From JAIVGZ01 sp964552205 (GTDB taxonomy: Bacteria; Pseudomonadota; Gammaproteobacteria; Natronospirales; JAIVGZ01): DNA of 21,471 nt. How positions within the stretch are numbered: position 1 is the first letter of the stretch; every line of letters starts with the position of its first letter. The translations under genes were made by a program, and so were the position numbers. Positions 8,080 to 16,100 of this stretch are shown piece by piece. The DNA is taken from assembly GCA_964552205.1 (NCBI GenBank), contig CAZKFT010000033.1, forward strand, positions 1-21,471. The letters are read 5' to 3'. The notes under the pieces were generated by a model. The model saw only the letters and a program-made list of their open reading frames with translations. It was not told where the DNA came from and searched no databases.

Positions 8080-8709
8080 ATGGATTATCCAGAACAACCA
8101 TCTTTATGGCCACATTATCTTGGCGAGTTTATTGTCAATAGCCTTGAAGACCTGAATCGACCAGAGTATGTTTCGCCAAACCTTTACCACCCCGAATGTG
8201 TTTGTGATGCGTGCGACCTCTGGGACGAATATTGCGACCCTTCCAATGCGACCCTAAACAACTCTTGGCATCAAGAACAAAGAGAACGTTTTGAAAAGTT
8301 CATCTTGAAAAAACGACCTATCGAGCCAAGCACTCCCGTCTTGCCTAAAGTTGCCCGTGTTTATGTCAAAGCCATTTCTCGCCCCTTGCAAGAATGCAAC
8401 TGCTCCGTGTGCCTTGGGGAATTGGTCCGCCAAGTGACCTTCCACATCAAGTGTGGTGAGCAAATGATTCTTCAAGCCAAACACTGCCAAATGATACGCG
8501 ATATTCTTTTGGCTCAAGTCAGCGACTCGGTCATTTGTACTGGTCAAAAACAGCGGTGGTTTCATTTGGGCGGAAACAACTCGATCTTTGAGGTTCAATA
8601 CGACAACCAAAAACAAGAGCTCTTGTTAAAGATCACAAGCACCTCTGACGATGCCCTTGATGTGTTTCAAAATATGGAACAACACAAAAGAGAAAACGTC
8701 CAATTTTAA
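8080..8709 (+). CDS. Hypothetical Cys-rich protein
   Basis: 209 residues from ATG 8080, the plus half of a CATG palindrome. Cysteines cluster near the N-terminus (CVCDACDLWDEYC) and in the middle (CNCSVC), and could bind one or two zinc ions. The C-terminal half looks like a beta-rich domain (RWFHLGGNNSIFEVQYDNQK). A pyrimidine-rich stretch ending in CAG lies just before the ATG (to about 8075) and could be an acceptor for a 5' UTR intron, but nothing supports an upstream coding exon. No family is recognised. AATAAA follows the stop directly. Confidence 0.75.
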   Translation: MDYPEQPSLWPHYLGEFIVNSLEDLNRPEYVSPNLYHPECVCDACDLWDEYCDPSNATLNNSWHQEQRERFEKFILKKRPIEPSTPVLPKVARVYVKAISRPLQECNCSVCLGELVRQVTFHIKCGEQMILQAKHCQMIRDILLAQVSDSVICTGQKQRWFHLGGNNSIFEVQYDNQKQELLLKITSTSDDALDVFQNMEQHKRENVQF

Positions 8710-8735
8710 AATAAATTGAATTAATTGTATTTATT
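8710..8735. terminator. Two-way AATAAA palindrome between convergent genes
   Basis: AATAAAT (8710-8716) and ATTTATT (8729-8735) are a perfect 7-bp inverted repeat around an AT-rich loop. Each arm is an AATAAA signal for one of the two convergent genes, whose stops lie at 8707-8709 (+) and 8736-8734 (-). Confidence 0.55.
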
Positions 8736-9159
8736 ATCTGAACGTCCTGGCACAATCAATAATAAACCAAGTGAGAAAGAGCACAATAACAAGACAAACA
8801 AAGATGAGAAGGACGATGAGACCGACAGGAAACTCTGCTTTTGTCAGTGTAATTTCAGAAGCGGCTGGGCTGTCAACAGTAAGGACCGCTGACCCGCTCG
8901 TGGTACACTCTGAAAAAGTAGCTTGTTCATCGATATTTATAAGGTTGCGACCTGTTAATCGAATGGAAGTTTTCTTAATGTTGCCTTCGATAATCCCTGT
9001 GAGGTTTGTTTTGATCAATTGCAGTGAAGAAAATTCTTTTTCATACAAAACCTCCTCACCACAGGTGATTGAAATTTTTGCGGTAAAAGGGCCAGAACCA
9101 GAGGGAAAATTCACACGCAAATTATATTCATCCTCAACAAGATCAAATGTTTTCGCCAT
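8734..9159 (-). CDS. Hypothetical C-terminally anchored membrane protein
   Basis: 141 residues. Residues 111-134 (PVGLIVLLIFVCLVIVLFLT and onward) form one strong transmembrane helix followed by a seven-residue tail (DCARTFR). The first 105 residues are beta-strand-like (YNLRVNFPSGSGPFTAKISI) with two Cys that could form a disulfide, suggesting a small immunoglobulin-like or similar beta-sandwich. There is no obvious signal peptide, so topology (type III or tail-anchored) is uncertain. It could be a virion membrane protein. The stop TAA overlaps AATAAA. It is divergent from the F-box/kelch gene across about 134 bases. Confidence 0.75.
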   Translation of the reverse strand: MAKTFDLVEDEYNLRVNFPSGSGPFTAKISITCGEEVLYEKEFSSLQLIKTNLTGIIEGNIKKTSIRLTGRNLINIDEQATFSECTTSGSAVLTVDSPAASEITLTKAEFPVGLIVLLIFVCLVIVLFLTWFIIDCARTFR

Positions 9160-9293
9160 CTCTAAAAAAGAAAAAATAATTTTTCATGAAGGCGCGCTTT
9201 TATCGGATCTACGATGTTTTGATTAAATTTCGTGTCGCGTTCATTTTTGAATTTTTTTTGCACCTGCTTTCGACCTAGTTTCAACCACCAAGA

Positions 9294-10476
9294 ATGTTGT
9301 TTGTTGATTTACCTCGAGATCTTTTGATTTCGATCCTTTTGCATTTTCTGCCTTTGAAAGAACTATTTTCCATAGCCAAGACAAGCAAGTAATCAACCCT
9401 TTCAATCTTTTTTCACTTTTTTATAGATTTTTTCGAAAGTTGGTTCTCGACCTGGTCGTTCTTCATATGAGACCCCGCCTCGTCAAAGTGCCAAGTCCTC
9501 CTACCACAAAAAATTCGATACAACTTCCACCCTCAAAATTTCACGTTGCATTTGTGTGGTCACCTTCTTCCTTTTCAAATTAACAGAATCAGGGATGACA
9601 AAATGTGGATCCATGGAGGCCATACAACATTTCCTTCAAACGAAAAAATCGATTTTGTTTTCCACAATTTTCTGTATTATGATTTTGTCAAGCGTTTATG
9701 GAATACTTTTGATGTTGAATTGTCAATAACAGAACATTCAGCCTGTGTTTATAAAAACCAAGTATTCATATTTGGCGGAACAGATGAAAATAGATCAAAC
9801 AAGCTCTATATTCTTGATTTCTCAAGGAAAAAATTAATCCACAAAAAAACATCTGGATTAATCCCATCCCCTCGATCTGCTCACGTTGCAGTCGTTCACC
9901 ATGATCTCATGTAATTGATTCTTTTTCTATTTATCTTATAGGTTTGTATATGGGGGTTGGAATGGGCTTTCTCCTTGTGAAGATGATCTATATTGCTTTG
10001 ATTTGAATCGTTTCGTCTGGAAAGAAATCAAGGTAGACAATAAAACACAAAGGCCCGAGAAACGATGTTCTCATGCCGCAACTATCTCTGGAAATAATCT
10101 CTGGATCTTTGGCGGGTATTCTTTTACAAAGGGGTATCTTGGAGATTTATGGTCTTTTAATCTTAAAACGAAACTATGGACACAACACGCTTGTCCAATC
10201 CCACCTCGTTCTCGACTCCGCATGGTTTCGTGGAGGGGATGTCTCTATCTTGGAGGTGGATGGAATGGTCAAACATATTTCAGCGACTTTTATCGATATT
10301 CCATTTCACATCAAACTTGGACTGAGATTTCTTTTGGACCAAACCAAGGTTTTCACAAAATGCAGCACAGTATGGTTGAATACGAAGATGCTTTTTATAT
10401 TTATGGAGGTTTTGATTCTCAATCAAACAAACCTTGCAACAAACTCTTTAAAATTCTCCCTTTGGCACCCAAATAA
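9294..10476 (+). CDS. F-box / kelch-repeat protein, four exons
   Basis: Exons 9294-9388, 9427-9555, 9587-9910 and 9942-10476 total 1083 bases, 360 residues. The N-terminus is an F-box (about residues 3-40: LPRDLLISILLHFLPLKELF then AKTSKFFRKLV), the Skp1-binding part of SCF ubiquitin ligases. Six kelch repeats follow, each with the Gly-Gly signature: MWIHGGHT, VFIFGGTD, MFVYGGWN, LWIFGGYS, LYLGGGWN, FYIYGGFD, enough for one beta-propeller. An F-box/kelch adaptor would bring a bound protein to host SCF for ubiquitination. Every intron removal rebuilds a family motif: the F-box end, the first GG blade and the third GG blade. All three introns are phase 2. The stop is inside AATAAA (10472-10477). 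The target protein is unknown. Confidence 0.9.
9389..9426 (+). other. Intron 1 of F-box/kelch gene, 38 nt
   Basis: GTAATC...TATAG, phase 2, begins inside an in-frame AAG-TAA. Splicing gives AKTSKFFRKLVLD, the typical end of an F-box. Confidence 0.88.
9556..9586 (+). other. Intron 2 of F-box/kelch gene, 31 nt
   Basis: GTGGTC...AACAG, phase 2. Splicing gives KFHVAFVIRDDKMWIHGG, a canonical kelch blade. The neighbouring GT choices create stops. Confidence 0.87.
9911..9941 (+). other. Intron 3 of F-box/kelch gene, 31 nt
   Basis: GTAATT...TATAG, phase 2. Splicing joins AVVHHDLM to FVYGGWNG. The unspliced frame ends at the TAA in the donor. Confidence 0.92.
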
Positions 10477-10567
10477 AATTTCATTTTACGCGACCTAGTT
10501 ATGACCGGGTCCCAGACAAGTTCACACCCAGGGATATAAAATTCACCATCCAACTTTTTCATTTGCA

Positions 10568-11140
10568 ATGATTTCTGAAAACAATATGTCTGTTTCTCAA
10601 CTTCAAGCTCTTCAAAACGAAGGAGCCTTTTATATCAGCAGCGAACGACGTCCTGAAGAATTTTTCAGCACTTCTGGTGTTTTATATGTCCAAGCCCGCA
10701 AGGAAAAGAAGGATTGTATTTCAGTTCGGGCTGTTCTCAAAAATGACAAACATGTAAAGGATTATTCTCGTATTTTCGTCAAGTTGTATTCTGTTAAAGG
10801 AACTTCCTTTTTGATCAGCAAAAACCCTCGTTTTGTTTCCGAGAAGCCCAAGATTTTGAGCGATATTAATTCTCATACGCAACTATTTTTCCCTATCAGT
10901 CCAGTACATCGCGACAATACTGAGAAAAAACAAAAACTTTCTGAAGCTCGGTACTATTTGGTCTTGATTGGTATAGATGCTGAAAACAAGGAGCATATGG
11001 TAGCTGCCTCTTCAGATTTCACGATCAAGTCGAAAGAAAGAAAATCACAACATATGAGAACCATTATCAAACCTCGCAAGCAAAACACAAAAGTTATTCC
11101 AAACCACGTTCCACGTGTCGATTTATCTAAAGCGGAATAA
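10568..11140 (+). CDS. Hypothetical protein
   Basis: 190 residues from ATG 10568. TATAAAA at about 10541 lies some 30 bases upstream and could be a promoter element. The first 150 residues look like a globular beta-rich domain (VLYVQARKEKKDCISVRAVL, IFVKLYSVKGTSFLISKNPR, RYYLVLIGIDAENKEHMVAA). The last 40 are strongly basic (KSKERKSQHMRTIIKPRKQN), resembling a nuclear localisation or nucleic-acid-binding tail. The ordering vaguely recalls beta-sandwich DNA-binding domains, but I cannot place it in a family. AATAAA occurs about 18 bases after the stop. Confidence 0.75.
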   Translation: MISENNMSVSQLQALQNEGAFYISSERRPEEFFSTSGVLYVQARKEKKDCISVRAVLKNDKHVKDYSRIFVKLYSVKGTSFLISKNPRFVSEKPKILSDINSHTQLFFPISPVHRDNTEKKQKLSEARYYLVLIGIDAENKEHMVAASSDFTIKSKERKSQHMRTIIKPRKQNTKVIPNHVPRVDLSKAE

Positions 11141-11253
11141 TCGATGATCGTTCATAAATAAAAAAATAGAAACCCAATTTCTGATCTCTTTCATATTTAT
11201 TTCAAAAAAACTTGAAACATGGATTTGTGATTGTGCAAGAAATAAAACATCTT

Positions 11254-11452
11254 TCATGGCTGTTTGTATTTTATTCTAGAACACAGGTTTGTAACAACTA
11301 TATTCCACTCAGTTATAGAATGTTCAGCAACTTGAACAGCTGAGTACCCGATATCTGACTTTGTTAAATCGCTATCGTTATCATCTACAAATGCAGCAAT
11401 ATCAACAACATTTGCAAAGCAGTAGATATCTTTACAATATACAATAAATCAT
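11254..11452 (-). pseudogene. Frameshifted small gene, broken by a 7-bp tandem duplication
   Basis: On the minus strand a frame with strong coding character is open for about 60 codons (KDIYCFANVVDIAAFVDDND then SDLTKSDIGYSAVQVAEHS) and ends at TGA 11256-11254, but it has no start. Just upstream the 7-mer TATTGTA occurs twice in tandem (11446-11433). Deleting one copy puts ATG 11452 in frame and gives a 63-residue protein beginning MIYCKDIYCFANVVD. The frame would also be open further upstream (NPRIGKR). The AFVDDNDSD segment faintly recalls a HAD-type phosphatase motif, not enough to assign. Either a recent frameshift, a slippage switch, or an assembly error. Confidence 0.45.
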
Positions 11453-11519
11453 TCTCTTGCCGATCCGAGGGTTGGGGCTTTTGAAATTTCCCTCCAAAAA
11501 TACAAAATCAAAATTCGTT

Positions 11520-11895
11520 ATGTCTTCATCTTCTTTTGCTTCTCCTCGAGTTGAAATTGCACAAAGTCCTTTTTTATGGGGATCTAGGTCTATTTTCTGT
11601 GGAGATGTTTGATTTTTGTAGAACAGGAGTGTACAAAAAGCCGGTTCGATTAGATCACGATATGATGGAAAATGTGGACGATTTTTTTGAAAGTAGCTCG
11701 GATGAAAGTGACGAATCTCCTTTTAGCCCCGAATCTCACAAGATATTAAACAAAGATGAAGCAACAGAAACAAAATATTCAAAATCGGCCACACCTCGAG
11801 CTCCCATCTCTGCTGCAGCACTTCGATTACGGTATCGAGTTCGCCTCGACCCTGATGGGTTTGAGAATGTAGACGACTTTTTCACCACCCCTTAA
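11520..11895 (+). CDS. Small protein with duplicated CENP-C/Mif2 N-terminal-like motif
   Basis: Exons 11520-11587 and 11622-11895 give 113 residues. A 15-residue unit occurs twice: VRLDHDMMENVDDFF (31-45) and VRLDPDGFENVDDFF (96-110), identical at 12 of 15 positions. The first copy is preceded by GSRTGVYKKP. From memory, RKTG followed by D-x-x-G/M-E-N-hydrophobic-D-D/E-F-F is the signature of the N-terminus of fungal CENP-C (Mif2/Cnp3), which links kinetochores to the Mis12 complex. The linker is Ser/Asp/Glu-rich (SSSDESDESPFSPES) with likely CK2 and proline-directed phosphorylation sites. No DNA-binding or cupin part of CENP-C is present, so if the similarity is real this would be a competitor of host CENP-C, not a kinetochore protein. 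Confidence 0.7.
11588..11621 (+). other. Intron of CENP-C-like gene, 34 nt
   Basis: GTCTAT...TGTAG, phase 2. Splicing provides an ATG-initiated N-terminus (MSSSSFASPRVEIAQSPFLW) and creates GSRTGVYKKP. Without it the downstream frame lacks a plausible start. Confidence 0.8.
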
Positions 11896-11932
11896 ACACA
11901 CAAGTAAATAGAAAAAAGATAAATTGTATATT

Positions 11933-12196
11933 TTAACACAGAGAATGGTTTAAAAAGTATAAGAGCTCAGCTCCCGCACGAGTTTCCTCCTCTTCTTCCA
12001 GTTCTTCACGAGTGATATTCAAATCAATTGGATCGAAAGACCAGAGCAAGTCTTGGGAGGAATAAGAAAAGCATTCAAAGTCGAGAGGTTCGCCGGGAAT
12101 GGCTTCCAAATCGATGGGCATCTCGACGCAGAAACGTTTGGCAGCATATTCAGAGACTTGGAGGAAAGCTTGGTCGAAAGAACGTTTGATAGGCAT
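11933..12196 (-). CDS. Hypothetical small acidic protein
   Basis: 87 residues from ATG 12196. It begins basic (MPIKRSFDQAFLQVSEYAAK then RF) and continues acidic (LNITREELEEEEETRAG). No domain is recognised. Length and composition suggest a short, partly disordered binding protein. It converges on the CENP-C-like gene, with 37 bases between stops. An AATAAA is not evident; the 3' flank is TAAAATATAC. Confidence 0.6.
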   Translation of the reverse strand: MPIKRSFDQAFLQVSEYAAKRFCVEMPIDLEAIPGEPLDFECFSYSSQDLLWSFDPIDLNITREELEEEEETRAGAELLYFLNHSLC

Positions 12197-12356
12197 GATT
12201 AGAAACAGAGGAAGGAGGGTGTGAAAAAAAGTTGATTGTCAATAATCACCAAGTAGGTCATGGCCCGGTCATAATTGAGCCGGAGAATTTCTACGATTTC
12301 CGCTTGTTGAAGAAGGAAATTTTTTTTGGATAGGACAGTAGTGGGTTTGTATTTTG

Positions 12357-13142
12357 ATGATGTCGGACACGATTCCACATATTATCCATCAGATATGGTT
12401 CCAGGGCGAAGAAAAACTGCCTGTTTTGTATCATCCGTGGAGGAACAAATGGAAGCAATTACATCCCTATTGGCACCACATGTTTTGGGGAGAAGAAGAA
12501 ATGGGACAACTCCTCGCAACCAAATACCCTCACGCTCTTCTCATGTGGGAATGTCTTGAGAAAATGATCCAAAAAATTGACTTTATGAAGTATTTTATTC
12601 TCCTCGAGTATGGAGGGTGTTATATCGACATGGATATCGAACCCATCCTTCCCATCGACCCTCTAGTTGAGCGTCACTCGATCGTGTTTTCAAAAACGAC
12701 CTTTTCCAAACTAGAATCTTTTTGGGCAGCAAAATTCAACCTCACCAATATCGCACAACTCCATTTCAATAACGCATTTATTGCATGTGCCCCAAATCAC
12801 CCTGTTATGCAACGACTCGTCGAATTGCTCCCAACTCATATCAAAATGAAGCACATGGTGTATCAAGTGCAACAAGCGATCACGGTGGGTCCAGAAGTCT
12901 TGTGTAAAGCGTTCAACGAGACAAAAGAGATGGGGTTTTCATTTTTAATACTCCCCTATGAAGTCGTAGAATCGAAAAAACTAAACAAGAGTTCTTTTGC
13001 TATTCATCACACTCTCGAAACCTGGACAGATGGCCCAAAACGTCAGGAACTTGTAAATATTTTTTGGATTGCAATCTTTTTTGTTGTCGTTTCGATCGTA
13101 CTTGCCATCGTCATCATCAAGAAAATGCGACGCAAGAATTAA
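12357..13142 (+). CDS. DXD glycosyltransferase (OCH1/GT32-like), C-terminally anchored
   Basis: 261 residues from ATG 12357 (ATG 12360 is also possible). IPHIIHQIWFQG near the N-terminus and EYGGCYIDMDIEPI, with D91 and D93 as the metal-binding DXD, are the two hallmarks of glycosyltransferases with a sugar-binding DXD region, as in yeast Och1 and capsular sugar transferases. NHPVMQRLVELLP and GPEVLCKAF are further typical segments. Residues about 234-255 form a transmembrane helix followed by KKMRRKN, so the enzyme is anchored by its C-terminus with the catalytic domain on the N-side, the reverse of Golgi type II enzymes. It may glycosylate viral surface proteins or lipids; donor and acceptor cannot be inferred. 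Its stop lies in a palindrome shared with RPB2. Confidence 0.85.
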   Translation: MMSDTIPHIIHQIWFQGEEKLPVLYHPWRNKWKQLHPYWHHMFWGEEEMGQLLATKYPHALLMWECLEKMIQKIDFMKYFILLEYGGCYIDMDIEPILPIDPLVERHSIVFSKTTFSKLESFWAAKFNLTNIAQLHFNNAFIACAPNHPVMQRLVELLPTHIKMKHMVYQVQQAITVGPEVLCKAFNETKEMGFSFLILPYEVVESKKLNKSSFAIHHTLETWTDGPKRQELVNIFWIAIFFVVVSIVLAIVIIKKMRRKN

Positions 13143-13158
13143 ATACATTGTGAATTTA
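13140..13158. terminator. Palindrome holding stop codons of glycosyltransferase and RPB2
   Basis: TAAAT-a-CA / TG-a-ATTTA forms an interrupted stem around TTG. The plus gene's TAA (13140-13142) is in one arm and the RPB2 stop (13158-13156) in the other, where AATAAA (13160-13155) also lies. Confidence 0.5.
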
Positions 13159-16100
13159 TTGACTTTCTGCGACACATTGTTCATAGAGTTTCTTCTTTCG
13201 TTCTTTTTCGCGTTGTATTTGTTCGTCAGTGACGTAGAGATAGGTCGCAATGCCCATGCCTCGAAGTTCATCAAAAAGAGTCTTGGCAGCCCAAGGGAAT
13301 CGAGTGCGGTGAAAGGTGGTGCTTTCGCAGTTCAGGCAGAATACTTTGCCAGTTCGGTCATCTTGACAGGCGAGATAAGCACATTGATCGCAGACCCAGA
13401 ACGAACTCTGATCAGACAACTCATTCACTTGTTGTTGAATGTGAGAGGTGCTCCAGGCTCCCAAACACTTGACTTCCATTTCACCAAAACGACCACCACC
13501 GTCGTTTCGCTTGCCGCATGTGGCTTGATGAGTGATAAAGTTGACAGGGCCTGTAGCACGAGCGTGGTTTTTCAGTTTGGCCATGTGTTTGAGCACTTTG
13601 TAGGAAATAAACCCACAAAAGATCTTTTCGGGATAGCGTTCGCCCGTAATTCCATCATAAGCCCAATATTCAGAAAATTGGTTCATTTCTGCCTTTATCA
13701 GGTCGTCGTACAGATCGTGGTGCGAAAACAGTTCAAACGAGGTCGCGTCTCCCAGCAGTCCCTTTTTGACACAGAGCATGCCAAGAGCGAGCTCCAATTT
13801 CTGTCCTTCTGTCATCCGCGAAGGAAAGCCGTGTGGGTTGAACTCGAGGTCAGGTCGGATGCCTCCCAGTTCAGGAATGAACATCATGTTTTGGTGTTTT
13901 TCAACGCGAGAGATAACAGCCTTTTGTGCATGATTGGAAGAGTTGCCCGTCCATTGTTGATGACCATGATAAGAGATCAAAAATGGGGTGTCTTCCAAAT
14001 CGGGGCAATAGACAAACTCACACAGTTGATTTTCTTCTTCTTCCAATTCGCTCCGGGTGATCACCGAAATTTGCTGAGAGTCAATCTTTTCCGAAAAACG
14101 CTTTGTCACAGTGTTCCATTTTTTGATCGATACCACAAATGTTGATTCCGAGTATTGGTCCGCGACAACATGGAATTGGTGCTGCAAAAAGACAAACACG
14201 TTGGTGAGCAGGTCGACTTTTTTGGCGGACGAGAAGAAGATCTTTGATCCACGACCGTGTTTTTTCAGATGGAAAAAGAACATGGTGAGATTTTCGTGTT
14301 CTTTGCCAGAGGTTGCCCAAAAATAATAGGCAACGTCAGCCCAGTTTCCTTCATTTCGGAACATCCTCTTGACCCAATTCATGATCTTGTCAAAAGTTTC
14401 GTTCGACCCTTTGCTAGCAAGGTAAGACGTTTCGGTGCTTGAACGCAAATCGAGATCTTTCAAAATCATCGTCTTCCATTCGGCTCGAAGACTTGGCAGG
14501 TCTAACAAATCTTTGGGCAGTAGCCATTCAGTGTCTGATTCCCATGGGAAATAGTTGTCGTTTTCATCCTGATGGAGGGCAGCGGCCAAGAGCAGAACGA
14601 TGGCAAAGGTTGCATTTCGGTGCATCTTGTCAACGATGTGTTTCCAATTCTTATCCGCCTGTTCCTCGATTTCTCCCATTCGCATATAGCTTTTGATGTA
14701 GCAGGACAAATGAAGCGTTTCTTTCACTTCTCGAATGGGTGTCAAAAAGTGGTCGGAGAAATCATCTTGACGACTGACGCACAGTTTGTGTTCGTTCGTG
14801 CACACGAGAGGATATGTTTTGGTGTTGATTCGTGAAAGGGTGTTGTGTTCTCCCACTCCATAAATGTGCCAGTTCTTGGGTTTCCGAAAATAGGCTCTTC
14901 CGTGATCGTCAAGACATAAGATGTGCACGTGGAGCAAGTCAACAGCCTTGTCGATTCGAATCCAGCCTTTTTCCAAGGTAAAGATCAGTGTCCATGGGGG
15001 TAAACACATCTTGTCTCCCTCACTGAGTTGAGTATTGGAACGAAGCAGTACAGAGATGTTAAAGTCGCCATTTGTTTCAGACATGATCACACGTTGAACG
15101 ATGGCCTCACCTCGGTTGTATGTCTTGGAAATATCCTTTGGGATTTCGCCTTGCTTTTCTTTCCCGAAAAGAACATTGGCTTTGATATGTTTGTTGGCCA
15201 GTTCGGGAACAAGAGTGTTGTTGAAATTGAGCACACGACCTGTTTCTGCTTCGAGAATAACGCCATTCAAAGTGATCGTTTTGCTTTTGGGTTTGACACG
15301 TTCTTGAGCGTTAATGCACGCACCAACGATTGGCAGTCCATCGTTGTCAATGGCAGAAAAATTCTTGCTCGTATTTTCGGAGGCATTTGCTGGCTTTGCA
15401 AAAACAATAGTATGTTTGTCTTGTTTCCCTTCCAGTGTCACTTTGACTTTGTCTTCCTCTTTTCGATAGATCGTAGTTCGGCCCATTCCTCGTTGAACAG
15501 GTGCGTCTGAAACAATGATGGCATCATCAATATTGGAATTCGATGTCTTGATTGCCATAAAAAAGTTTTGCACAGTTCCGTCTTCTTCAAAACGATCAAT
15601 CGCACGACGATTCTTTGTCATGCAAAGTGGACGTTGGGGATACCAAGTCACAAGTCCGCCAGTGGTGTATTGATGATAGGGTTTCATAAAAGGAAGAGAG
15701 GTGGCTTGCTTGCCCATCGATTCGGCAAAGGATGTGCGGGTAGTTGGACCCGTCCCAACAAAAGGCAAAATGGCTCCAGAAAAAGAAAAGACGATGCTTG
15801 GGTGAATCTCACACCACTGGTATTTAGTAATTTGTCCCGTAATCTTGTCAGGCTTGTTGAGATCGGAAGGGTAGACACAAATGAGATTGTTGGAGCTTTG
15901 CAATTCTTCGGATCCAAGGTATTCGATGTAGCCTTTGTACATCAGCATGCCTTCCCAGCCACTGTTGAACGGATGAAACGCATGTTCTTTGGTGGCCATG
16001 TTCTTGACCACTTTGTTCACAGCGAGATATTGACGACCAGTTATAGGATCAGTTTCAATCACCAGAGCAGGGGTCATCATGCGGCCTTCGGAACACTCGA

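Noticed and set aside
9546..9600. Kelch frame starting at a TTG at 9546
   Set aside because: A TTG start is implausible here and the F-box exons upstream join in phase.
11330..11439. Plus-strand Gln/Tyr-rich frame (about 36 codons) with a possible acceptor before it
   Set aside because: It is the complement of a minus-strand frame with clearly better coding character.
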